Assembly (NCBI GenBank): GCA_027186245.1
Contig: CP114484.1
Span: 8,092,001-8,156,000, forward strand
From: Coriaria nepalensis
Taxonomy: Eukaryota > Streptophyta > Magnoliopsida > Cucurbitales > Coriariaceae
Direction of reading: 5' to 3'
DNA length: 64,000 nucleotides
Shown here: positions 12,385 to 22,655 of the stretch, in pieces
How the letters are laid out: every line of letters begins with the position of its first letter
Numbering within the stretch: the first letter of the stretch is position 1
Notes under the pieces: model-generated
Database searches by the model: none
Told to the model about the DNA's origin: nothing
The model's input: only the letters and a program-made list of their open reading frames with translations
Translations under genes and position numbers: made by a program

Positions 12385-15300
12385 ATGGCTCGTTTGTTCA
12401 GAAGCTTCTCTCGTGGAAGCTCTAAAAGGCATTCTTCCGACCCGATCCCAATTGAAACAGCCAGGGGAGGATCCGCTAGATATACTTCCGACCATTTTAA
12501 ATTAGAAACCAACGCCGCCGGCGCCGGGATTTCCAAGTGGTTTACTTCCGACGACCCGACCGGTCGGAAGAGTAATTCAAAGAGGTACAGTCTGACCCCG
12601 GTTCGCATCGAAAATCACATACCCGTTAACCCGGTCGAGGATGATCTACCCTCACCGTTTGGCGATCCGGGTCAGATCGACCTGTCGGAAACGGAGCTCC
12701 GAGAAATAGCGTACGAGATTCTCGTCGGAGCAAGCCGGAGCAGTACCAGCAGTAGGCCCCTGACCTACATCCCCCAGTCGGAGAGGTCCGTTGACCGTGG
12801 ACCATTGCCGGCGTCGGTGTCTACGGTTTCTAAGTCTCTCACGTTGACTGCTGTGAGCAAGATGAAGAAGGCGTTCGGGTTGAAAACGACATTGCCGAAG
12901 GGGGGAAAACGAGTTGGTGGTGTTGACTCAGTGAGTCAGTGGCGAGTTAAGAAGGCAGTCACGGTTGAGGAGTTGATGAGGGTCCAGATGGGCATCTCGG
13001 AGCTGAGAAGTTCGAGTATTCGGCGAGCAATGTTAAGGGTCTCTGCTGGACAGGTCAGTCAGACAAAAAAAAAATAAAAAGTCCACTTTTTCCCGGAAAG
13101 TTTCTGTTTGTTTGCTAAGAAATTTCATCTGGGTATTATAATGAATTCCAATGTGATATCAATGCAAATAATTGGAATAAACATTTTATAATCCTTAATT
13201 CACTCTACTGCTACTTTGTTATTTTTTTCTTTCTTTGGTTCACTAGAATTCATTGAATCTCACTCTCCATGTCTCAGCTCGGAAAACCAATAGAATCGAT
13301 AGTACTTCCCCTCGAGCTATTACAACACTTGAAACCTTCTGATTTTCCCGATCAAGAAGAATACGAGACATGTCAAAAACGGCACTTGAAAGTTCTAGAA
13401 GCCGGCCTCATTCTTCATCCTTCTATACCGCTTGGAAAAACAGACATCACTACTCTCCCACATCTCCGGAAAATCATCCGTTCATTTTCAGACAAAAAAG
13501 TCGATCTTGAACCAAATAATGAATCAAAGCAAGTTCTCCGGACACTCGTCACGTCTCTTGCATGCAGATCATTGGATGGCGGGTCCCTCTCAGAAACATG
13601 TCATTGGGCCGATGGGTTTCCATTAAACGTTAGGCTCTATCAAGTTTTCCTAGAAGCTTGTTTCGACATTAATGACGCAACGTCGTTTATTGATGAGATC
13701 GATGTGGTTTTAGAATTACTAAAGAAAACTTGGAGTATACTCGGAATGAATCAAATGTTACATAATCTTTGTTTCTCGTGGGTCCTACTACATCGTTATG
13801 TTACGACGGGACGAGTTGAAAATGACTTGCTTTTCGCCTCGAGTAATCTTTTGATGGAAGTTGAAAATGATGCTAAGGGGTATAAAGATCCTTTTTACTC
13901 CAAGATGTTAGGTTTGACTTTGAGTTCGATATCAGGTTGGGCCAAGAAAAGGCTTCTATCATACCATGACACTTTTCGAGATGGTGATGTTGAATCGATG
14001 CAAAGTATTGTCTCTCTTGCGGTATTATCGGAAAAGATTTTGATAGAGGATGTTTCCCATGAACACCATAAGAAGAAGAAGAAAGGAGTCGAGTTCTATA
14101 TAAGATCATCTCTTAGAACCGCTTTTGCTCGTAAAATGGAGAAGATTTTAGAATCAAATGATGATGCATTTCCGATCCTTTCCATTCTTGCACGAGAAGT
14201 GAGCGAATTAGCATTCAATGAGAAGGCTATGTTTAGTCCTATATTAAAGAAGTGGGACCCACTTGCCACCGGTTTAGCGATGGCGACACTTCATTCGTGT
14301 TACGGGAGGGAGTTGAAGAAATTTGTTTCGGGCATTGGTGAGTTGACGATTGAGGCGGTAGAAGTTTTTGAAGCAGCAAATAGACTGGAGAAAGAACTTG
14401 TTCAGATTGCCGTGGAAGATTCAGTTGAGAGCGAGGATGGGGGAAAGTCCATAATACAAGAGATGCCTCCTTACGAGGCCGAAAGCATAATTTCCGATTT
14501 GGTCAAGTCGTGGATTCAGACAAGAGTTGATAGACTGAAGGAATGGATTGATCGGTTTCTTCAACAAGAGGTAAGCAGTTCATTTTTTGCTTCAAGCTCT
14601 ATTTGGTTAGACTTACTGAACTAATGTTTAGCGAAATTGACATTTCTGTCCAAATTGAACTTCATATCCAAACACCAAGTCGGACAAAAATACAGATTTT
14701 TACTGTATGAAACTGAGTTTGTATAAACTCTGTTTTAGTTATATAAAGTTTTAATTAGATCGTTAGGTAACTTAGATTTTACATTTAGATTGTTTGGAAC
14801 AACCCAGAGATTTGTGGGTCCAAGCTGTATGTTTAACCCCAAACTGGAGTTTTGATTTTTGGAGTGTTATGTCTTGATATAACCGACTTACATACCTTGA
14901 TTCTTATAGAAATGGGATCCAAGGGCAAATAAAGAGCGGTTTGCTCCTTCCTCCGTTGAACTTCTACGAATTGTAGATGAAACTTTTGAAGCATTTTCTC
15001 AATTTCCGGCACAAGTGCGCATAGCATTGCTTAACAATTTAGTGGCTGGTCTTGACAAATGTCTAGAACAATACATATTACAGGCAAAATACGGCTGTGG
15101 TGAGTATTATATTATATATTTCCCAAAATGGCCCTTCAAATTATGCTTACATTGCTGCGAATACATATAAATCGTAGACTTTCTCTCTTACCAGGATCTC
15201 GGAGTACTTATGTTCCTACTTTGCCCCCATTAACTCGATGTTCAATGGGATCAAAATTTAGTGTATTCAAAAAGAAAGAAAAGTCGAGCATAGCCTCTCG

Positions 15301-16087
15301 GCGAAAGACTGAGACGGTCCCAACAAACGGCGAGAGCTTTTCGGGAGTACTTCAGTTATGTGTTCGGATAAATACCTTGCACCACATTCGGATGGAGTTG
15401 GAAGTTTTAGAAAGAAGAACAAATAGTCATTTCATGAACAAGTTGAAAAATTGGTTTGAACTCTCATCGGCATCTTGTTCGGAAGGAATAAAAGAATTAT
15501 GTGAAGCTATGGCTTATAAGGTTGTCTTCCATGATCTTAGTCACGTTTTACAAGACAGATTATATGTCGGAGAAGTTTCTTCTTCAAGGATCGAGCCGTT
15601 TCTTCAAGAACTCGAGCAATATTTAAAAATTATTTCATCAACGGTCCACGATAAAATTAGTACACGGGTTATAACAAATATAATGAAAGCTTCTTTTGAA
15701 GGGTTCCTTTTAATTTTGCTGGCCGGTGGCCCCTCACGGGCCTTTACAAGGCAAGACTCGGAAATAATAGAAGAAGATCTAAAGTTTCTAACAGATCTTT
15801 TTTGGTCTAATGAAGATGGATTGTCGGATGATTTAATTGATAAACATTCAAGTCTCATTCGAGGGGTTCTTTCCTTATTTCGTACCGACCCAGAGAACTT
15901 GATTGAACAATTTAAAAGAGTGTATCTAGAAACATATGGCTCCTCAGTTAAGTTGAAGATTCCTCCAACTATCAATCAGTGGGATCCGACTGAACCGAAT
16001 ACTATTTTGAGAGTGTTGTGCCATCGAAACGAAGAGGTAGCGGCAAAGTTTCTTAAGAAGACTTATAATTTACCCAAGAAGTTATAA
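12385..16087 (+). CDS. DUF810 / MUN-domain protein, UNC-13-like (4 exons)
   Basis: Exons 12385-13053, 13278-14570, 14910-15099 and 15195-16087 join in phase to 1,014 residues, about the family length. The N-terminus is Ser-rich and basic, and DLSETELREIAYEILVGASR (residues about 95-115) is the hallmark of this plant family. Exon 2 holds GQ-xGK-PIESIVLPLELLQ, then HWADGFPLNVRLYQVFLEAC and ETYIRSSLRTAF-type strings; exon 4 holds YKVVFHDLSHVL, LAGGPSRAFTRQDS and the C-terminal FLKKTYNLPKKL. Known biology: the MUN domain is shared with Munc13 and CAPS tethering factors; the Arabidopsis relative PATROL1 controls delivery of a plasma-membrane proton pump. The closest family branch seems to be the At2g33420/At1g04470 type rather than PATROL1 itself, and that is from memory. 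All introns are GT-AG. Role in this species is inference. Confidence 0.93.
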
Positions 16088-16560
16088 CTTTTTTGTTTTT
16101 AATTGACTGTTTTAACCTTACATATCTATACAAAGAGAGCACGTTTTTTGATAGTTGATGGATCTTGTTCTAACTTCTAATTGAGGTACGTGATCGGTCT
16201 ACAATATGTATTTTTTTCTTCTCTGGAATTAAGGTAGAAAGAAAATGGGTTCAAATATTCAAAGGCCAAAAATGGTCACTTTTTGTAATCATGTTCAAAT
16301 AAGAATATTAGACTGATAATAATTTCTTACATAAAAAACATTAGATTGAAAATAGTGTTTAGGGGCCATTAATAAGCCCAAGCCCATTGCATTTAATGAA
16401 GGCCCAAGATTCTTTCAGAATCTGGACCAGCCCAAAATCAGGTTGTATATATTTACGAGAAATACTTAGTTTTCTTCCACCTTCTTTCGAGTCGAAAAGA
16501 TCTTCCCCCTCCTGCATCACTAATCAGTAACCAGAGAAACCAACGGACTTGGATTCGAGG
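16088..16560. other. Intergenic spacer, DUF810 3' side to SKIP promoter
   Basis: Includes the 3' UTR of the DUF810 gene and the SKIP upstream region. Near 16370-16440 GGCCCAAG, AGCCCATT and AGCCCA occur (site-II-like GGCCCA motifs), which are frequent in promoters of constitutively expressed plant genes. No transcript start can be fixed by eye. Confidence 0.4.
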
Positions 16561-16580
16561 GGCGCGCTGACGTCGTTCTC

Positions 16581-17030
16581 ATGTCAAGGTTCGTTTTCTT
16601 CCTTGATTCTCTCATCCTTTTCCTTTCTGGTTCTCTGATTAAGGTTCTTGTTTCAGCTTTTTCTGCGCTTCTAGATCTAGGGTTAGGTCTTGTTGTTATC
16701 GACGGATTTTTCGTATTTGTGTTGTGGAAATGATTTCATATTAGGCCTTTCTCGCGCTAATTAGGGTTTTGGATTTCCTTCGACAAATTAGTCTTTTCAT
16801 CCTATATGGCTAATCGGTGCTTGATACTTGATTTATTATGAAATTCTGTTTCTAAATCTTATTTTCCTACTTCGTAATTTTTTTTTTTACTATCAAAGAT
16901 AGCTGTTTGGATTGAATTATTTATGTTTATATGCTGTTTGATTATCGTTTTATCTGCTGAGTATCTGCTTTTTTTGTTTTTTTGGGGGGGGGGATGTATC
17001 TGCAGGTTTTCTTGTTTTGGAAAGTTTTAG
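16581..17030 (+). promoter_or_regulatory. Splicing-created 10-codon uORF across the SKIP 5'-UTR intron
   Basis: An ATG at 16581 is followed by TCAAG|GT (donor at 16589). The likely intron (16589-17005) ends TATCTGCAG. Joining the exons gives ATG TCA AGG TTT TCT TGT TTT GGA AAG TTT TAG, a 10-residue uORF (MSRFSCFGKF) that stops at 17030, 30 bases before the SKIP start. The intron runs CT/T-rich at its 3' end and includes a G run at 16984-16993. The splice is inferred from sequence only. Confidence 0.5.
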
Positions 17031-17060
17031 GATTTATCGGAAACTGGATTTGTGATCACC

Positions 17061-18872
17061 ATGGCAGCTCTCAAAGAGCTTCTACCAGCTGCAAAATCAA
17101 CCGCGGCAACTTACTATGATCACACTAACGATCCGTGGTTTAAGCAGCGGTTTAGTGCATCTGAAGCAGAACAAGCTTCATCTGTTTTTAAGCCTAACCC
17201 TGTCCCTCCATACTTGAAACGTGCTGGGTTTGTTCCTAGGAAGATAGAAGATTTTGGGGATGGTGGTGCTTTTCCCGAGGTTCATATAGCTCAGTACCCT
17301 CTTGACATGGGTAGAAATAAATCATCCAAGCCTGGGTCAAAGATTCTTCCTGTTACAGTTGATGCTCATGGAAACGTTGCTTATGATGCTATAGTCAAGC
17401 AGAATGAGAATTCTAAGAAGATTGTTTATTCGCAACATAAAGATCTCATACCAAAGGTTTTGAAAAACAACGAAGTGCAAGATGAAGATGAGGAGATGGA
17501 GAAAGAGATTGAAGAAACGACACAAGATACAAAGGCTGCACTTGAGAAGATTGTAAATGTTAGGTTAAGTGCGGCTCAACCCAAAAATGTTCCCACTCAG
17601 TCTTCGGATTCAAAGTTTATCAAGTACAAGCCATCTCAACAATCTACTGCTTTTAACTCAGGTGCTAAGGAGAGAATTATTAGAATGGTGGAGATGCCTG
17701 TGGACCCACTTGAACCACCAAAATTCAAGCATAAGCGGGTCCCTAAAGCTTCTGGGTCCCCACCGGTCCCTATTATGCATTCCCCTCCTCGTCCTGTCAC
17801 AGTAAAAGATCAACAGGATTGGAAGATTCCTCCGTGTATATCAAATTGGAAGAATCCTAAAGGTTACACGATCCCCCTTGATAAACGGCTTGCAGCTGAT
17901 GGAAGAGGTCTTCAAGAAGTTCAGATTAATGATAATTTTGCAAAACTTTCTGAGGCTTTATATGTTGCTGAGCAAAAGGCAAGAGAGGCAGTTGCTATGA
18001 GGTCCAAGGTTCAGAAAGAGATGCTGATGAAAGAGAAGGAAAGGAAAGAGCAAGAACTTAGAGCTTTAGCTCAGAAAGCACGGTCAGAGAGAACAGGAGC
18101 TGCACCTCCAGCTGCTGTCCCTATTCCATCTGATAAGAGCTCAATGGATACAGAAATGAGGGACGATTATGATCGTGGAAGGGAAAAGGATAAGGATTTC
18201 ACCAAGGAGACTAGGGAAGAAAGAGAAGAGAAGTTACAAAGGAACAAGATAAGAGAGGAGAGACGGAGAGAGAGGGATAGGGAGAGAAGGTTGGAGGCTA
18301 AAGATCAAGCAATGGGGAAGAAGAGTAAAATAACAAGAGACCGAGATAGGGATGTTAGTGAGAAGGTTGCTCTTGGCATGGCTTCTGCAGGGGCAGGTAG
18401 AGGAGGAGAGGTTATGTATGATCAGAGACTATTCAACCAGGATAAAGGAATGGAATCTGGGTTTGCGACTGATGATCAGTACAATGTCTATGACAAGGGC
18501 TTGTTTACTGCTCAGCCTACGCTTTCTACCCTTTACAGGCCAAAGAAAGATGTTGACTCTGATACATATGGAGGAGCAGATGAACAGCTGGAGAAGATAA
18601 TGAAGACTGATCGGTTCAAGCCGGACAGAGGATTTACAGGTGTTTCTGAGAAGGCTGGGGCTAGAGATAGGCCAGTTGAGTTTGAAAGGGAAGTTGAAGA
18701 AGCTGATCCGTTTGGTCTTGATCAGTTCTTGACGGAAGTTAAGAAAGGTAAGAAGGCAATGGAAAAAGTTGGTGGTGGAGGAACAATGAGGGCTAGTGGT
18801 GGGTCATCTACGAGAGATGGCTATGATGGTGGCTCTGGTAGGACCAGAATCGGATTTGAAAGAGGTCATTAG
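17061..18872 (+). CDS. SKIP: SKIP, SNW-domain splicing and transcription cofactor
   Basis: A single uninterrupted exon encodes 603 residues. I start at the ATG at 17061 (MAALKELLPAAKS); the frame is open a little further but without another ATG. Landmarks: YDHTNDPWFKQRF near the N-terminus; the SNW domain in the middle with PPCISNWKNPKGYTIPLDKR and LAADGRGLQEVQINDNFAKL; then a long charged Arg/Glu helix (REEREEKLQRNKIREERRRE); a C-terminal tail with RDRPVEFE and ADPFGLDQFL. SKIP is a component of the spliceosome (Prp19/NineTeen-associated stage) and in Arabidopsis also binds the Paf1 complex, affecting clock genes, flowering and salt response. Length is near the 613 residues I recall for Arabidopsis SKIP. 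Intronless coding plus a 5'-UTR intron matches that gene. No damage is seen. Confidence 0.96.
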   Translation: MAALKELLPAAKSTAATYYDHTNDPWFKQRFSASEAEQASSVFKPNPVPPYLKRAGFVPRKIEDFGDGGAFPEVHIAQYPLDMGRNKSSKPGSKILPVTVDAHGNVAYDAIVKQNENSKKIVYSQHKDLIPKVLKNNEVQDEDEEMEKEIEETTQDTKAALEKIVNVRLSAAQPKNVPTQSSDSKFIKYKPSQQSTAFNSGAKERIIRMVEMPVDPLEPPKFKHKRVPKASGSPPVPIMHSPPRPVTVKDQQDWKIPPCISNWKNPKGYTIPLDKRLAADGRGLQEVQINDNFAKLSEALYVAEQKAREAVAMRSKVQKEMLMKEKERKEQELRALAQKARSERTGAAPPAAVPIPSDKSSMDTEMRDDYDRGREKDKDFTKETREEREEKLQRNKIREERRRERDRERRLEAKDQAMGKKSKITRDRDRDVSEKVALGMASAGAGRGGEVMYDQRLFNQDKGMESGFATDDQYNVYDKGLFTAQPTLSTLYRPKKDVDSDTYGGADEQLEKIMKTDRFKPDRGFTGVSEKAGARDRPVEFEREVEEADPFGLDQFLTEVKKGKKAMEKVGGGGTMRASGGSSTRDGYDGGSGRTRIGFERGH

Positions 18873-19749
18873 AGTCTAAATTCATTTTTAGGCTGGTCTG
18901 AATTCATGCTTCTTCTCAACTATAAAGCAGGTGCAATTAGCTCCATAAATCAATGCTATGCTTTTCTATCGGAAGCTAAAGTTATGTTTAAGATTTGTCT
19001 ATGATGATGAGTGTGTGTGAGCCTGTAATTTGTTTTAACATTCTTACCTGACTTTCCTCTAATATTCTGTACTACTGCTTCTTTGAGATATATTCTTTTT
19101 AAGTTAGCTTCTCTCTCTAATACCTCTAATATTTTGGGGTTTGCTTCTCTCTCTCTTTCAGCTACCTCCACCGCTGTTTACACCAACACAACCTTACACC
19201 TCCCTCGAAGATGTAGAAGCCATATCGAAAACCATAGGGAAATCATACTGAAAACGATTACATTAGATGCTAAGGGCGTGCTTGGTAATGTCTTAGATAC
19301 TGATTATGCTTCTTTAATTATAAATCATGTGAAAATAGTCCCCCTGTTTGAGAATAATATTTGTCAGAATATTATTCTGTAGACAATTAAAACATAGAGT
19401 TTGGATTCCATGGCGTCCATTGAGTTCAGGCAATCCGGACTGTCTATGTAAATTCGGTGTCCTTGGGCAATCCATGTTGCTCAGTATATGAAAACATAAC
19501 AAATTATGGAAAACAAAATTGAAATACTACATAAAAACTTATTGCCTACTCTATGATTCTGAAAAGTAGATATTTTGAATCGCATATTATCCAGGCTGTG
19601 AGTATGAATTGTAGCATAGTAAATATTCATGCTTCCATTCAATTTCAGCTGTTTGTTTGGTTATTGCCCCCCTTGTGTTGTCGGATAGTAGGTATAGCAT
19701 CTTGTTCCCCCCATTTGTTGAGCATTGTTAAACAAATAAAAATATTTAA
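18873..19749. other. SKIP 3' UTR and intergenic DNA
   Basis: Contains the SKIP 3' end and AT-rich spacer. CTCTCTCTAATACCTCTAATATTTTGGGGTTTGCTTCTCTCTCT around 19109-19160 is a short CT-repeat stretch. No further gene is supported. Confidence 0.45.
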
Positions 19750-20280
19750 TTACTTAAATAAATAAATAAGTATCTCAACCTCGTCTTCAAATTGGATCTC
19801 ATGAGCGATTGGCTGAGATGACGAGCCTCGCTTCGTTGAGAAGATGATCCAAGACCGACCTTTCGTCCAATGCGTATTGGCTTTCTTAGTTTGACCGCGC
19901 TCTTCAAGTGTTTTTTTCCCGATGAGTTTTAGCACACTCTTTAAATCGTACTCCAACATCTTAATGAGTAGGTTCAATATGGGCACCCGATTTGTGTGCA
20001 ACATTAACGATGTTCTAGTTTAAATGAACAACTTTTTTCTCAAATTGATCTGTATATTCATTGATTGTTGATCATGTTTTTGGAAGATCCTCGAATTTTA
20101 ATATTGTTGAGGTGATCTTATTAATGTGCTTATTTCCGGTTTTCAATAGCACCATTTCTAGGTCATCATGCAATGATGTGAAATACCTAATAGTTGACTT
20201 AATAAATGATTGTTTTGCCTTTCTCATTCATTTATTTAAAATATATTTTTCTAGGATGCTGAGTTGACTATTTTATCTAA
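19750..20280 (-). pseudogene. Decayed coding fragment, unidentified, beside the MULE pseudogene
   Basis: The - strand gives short open pieces (84 codons at 19750-20004, and a string LPKTWSTINEYTDQ-like only if a stop is ignored near 20090). Codons look protein-like but stops recur. It may be a tail of the neighbouring FAR1-type element or a separate gag fragment. I could not assign a family. Confidence 0.25.
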
Positions 20281-20289
20281 GCAGCCATA

Positions 20290-21951
20290 TTATATGGGCA
20301 CATGGAAACCCCCATATTCGAAAGTTATGCACGTCCATTGATGAAATCCATGTGTCGTTATAATACGATATTTTTTCGACCTCGAACAGTCGTGCGATGG
20401 AGCCTTGGTGCATTTGTGCACTAAAAATAGTATAATGTCATGAAGTGCACAATGACCATTTTCTCCTAACCTAGGTCCCCGTTTTTGCCTCTTCGCTAAA
20501 CATATCATAAACATTGGGCATGTAAATGCTGCAAGCATCTATGGAGATGGGGTCCCATGATTTTGGAACTGCAAGAGTGTTGATCATTTGAAAATTCGAC
20601 TTAAGCTCGTTGTAACGCAATTCATCCACAACTTTTCGGAAATGTTTTAGGAATCGATCCATATTCATCTCAGAATTCAAATGACCTCGGAGGTGAGAGT
20701 TGAAACTTTTACTCACTTGCGTGGTCCTTTTACCTGCACATAAAATATTTATCACGTATGCATATGCCAATTTCTCACGCCTCTCGTAAATCCTTTGTAG
20801 CCACTGATTATCATGAAAATTATGGGCATCCAGCATTTGAGCTCATGTTGTCTCGAAATCTTCCACTACACTATTAAACAGAAGTTTATTCCAATATTGC
20901 TTGAAAGCTTAGTTCCCTAGTAGACCACTAAGATTTTTCTTCGTATTTTGGTCTATATGCCATAAACAAAGGAAGTGATGTGTGTCTTTAAGGACAGTGG
21001 AGATTGCAGCGAATATTGATGCATCTTGGTCAATGAATAACGACATTAGCTCTTTGCCAGATATATATTCAACAAATGTGGTGAATAGCCATTGGAATGA
21101 CTTAATCATTTCATCAAAAAGTAGACAAACCTTAAACAAAACCCTATGCATGTGGTGGTTCAGACCAACGAAAGCTCAAGAGGCCTATTCTTATCATTTA
21201 TCCGGTATGTCGTATCAAAATAGCAAGTCTTCAAAAATTGCATAGTCATTTTGCATGTAGTGGTCTGCCCAAAATATATTGGTGATGTGATCGTCCTCAT
21301 CAAACTGAGTTTTGCTAAAAAATTGCGAGTCATTCTCATGTTGACTACCAAACCAGTTTACAAAGACGATGTTCACACTATACTTTATATCCAAGCTCTA
21401 TCGATTGCTGAGATAATTTTTTAGGTCGAATCGATGAACCCCTCCTGATCTCTTCCACTGACCATAACAACCATCATACCATGAGCGTGCTTCGGGTGAA
21501 TAGCAGCTCCCTCCGTAGTGTTGATGTCAATCTATTGGAACTTGTTTATACCTATTTGCGATCGGAGCAAATACTTTTTTGATGGTGTTGTTATCTCATG
21601 GTTATGAATTGAGTTTCAGTTGTAAGTATAATATTTTCCATTTGGTTGTAGTTAAACTTGAAAATGTGTAGCACAATCGCACCTTATCTCTCGTCATTCT
21701 TTCACAACATTGGTATGTAGGTCTTTCGGCTCTCTTACCCCTTCCTTATGGCAGAGAAGCTTCTTATTCGCCAATCTGTCATTGCTTACACATTGGTCGC
21801 ATTTACGAACACTGAACCCAATATCACTTGCATTGTACCAATCATAGGCATCTTCTATGTTATCCCACTGTAGATGCCAACCATTTGCAAGAGTCTTATC
21901 ATTTGCTTTCACAATATTTCCTACATAAGTCAAATTGGTTAGATTGAACAA
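20290..21951 (-). pseudogene. FAR1/MULE-type transposase pseudogene
   Basis: Read on the - strand from 21951: a FAR1-like DNA-binding region (WDNIEDAYDWYNASDIGFSVRK near the N-terminus; usual form sEeEA..FY..YA...GFsvR), then KMTMQFLKTCYFDTTYRIN (first catalytic Asp of the DDE set in FDTTY), then MIKSFQWLFTTFVEYI and SLFIDQDASIFAAI (second catalytic Asp in TDQD/IDQD) followed by HHFLCLWHIDQN (C/HxxH block), and a C-terminal helical part (RREKLAYAYV). FAR1/FHY3 proteins derive from Mutator-like transposases. Here several stops and frameshifts separate the blocks, so this is a dead transposase or FAR1-related copy. No SWIM zinc finger (CxC...HxxC) was located. Confidence 0.8.
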
Positions 21952-22311
21952 CTAATTTATTTGCAAAACGATATCCACTACATAAAAGATTTACGGTAGA
22001 CACCAACCTTCCAAGATCGAGGAAGTACTATAAAATATTTATGGATCAATATCTTACCTTAATGTCATTTTGTTTTAGAACAAAATGTTGAAGAGAGAAA
22101 ATTTTGAGAGTACGAGAGCTTTTTTTAATGCTTTATGATAGCTTGGGATATAATGTGGAGAATTATTGCCTTGAAATATTCATTATAGATATAGGTGGGT
22201 GGTGAGGGATTAACATTCATTTTTTGTCTATTCGTGACCACTTTTGACTAATATTTGACCACTTTCGCTAACTTTTGAGCTCTTAAGACATGTAAGGTCT
22301 TGAGTACATAG

Positions 22312-22655
22312 ACTTTTGACTCTCCGACCTCAATACTCTACAGGTCGGCAGATGTTTTAAAGAGTATTCGACTTGTAGAGTATTCAGTACATAGACTTTT
22401 GATTCTCTGACTTCAATATTCTACATGTCGATGGGTGTTCTGAAGACCCGTCGACCAGTAGAGTATTCAGTATAGAGACTTTGACTCTCTTACCTCAATA
22501 CTCTACGGGTCGACAGGTGTTCTGAAGACCCGTCGATCCATAGAGTATTCAATATAAAGACTTTTGACTCTCTGACCTTAATACTCTATGGGTCGACCGA
22601 TGTTCTGAAAACCTATCGACCCGTAGAGTATTCAGTATATAGACTTATGACTCTC
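22312..22655. repeat. 83-bp tandem repeat, each unit a near-perfect palindrome
   Basis: Four units of 82-83 bp start at 22312, 22395, 22478 and 22560, with a 13-bp partial fifth. Each unit is ACTTTTGACTCTC-leader followed by an inverted repeat of the form AATACTCTACGGGTCGACAG - GTGTTCTGAAGAC - CCGTCGACCCGTAGAGTATT, so every unit can fold into a roughly 20-bp hairpin. Units differ by scattered substitutions, some of which change both arms together (ACAGGTCG in one arm of unit 1 is not compensated, but units 2-4 keep good pairing). It lies 360 bp beyond the N-terminal end of the MULE pseudogene. Confidence 0.85.

Noticed and set aside
12214..12608. Open frames of 93-120 codons on the - strand and 91-94 codons on the + strand
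   Set aside because: They overlap exon 1 and the 5' leader of the DUF810 gene in other frames and are driven by CT/AG repeats.
15604..15975. 123-codon - strand open frame
   Set aside because: Antisense shadow of DUF810 exon 4.
22312..22655. Regular palindromic repeats resembling a CRISPR array
   Set aside because: Eukaryotic plant context, no cas genes, and the spacers are themselves repeated rather than unique.
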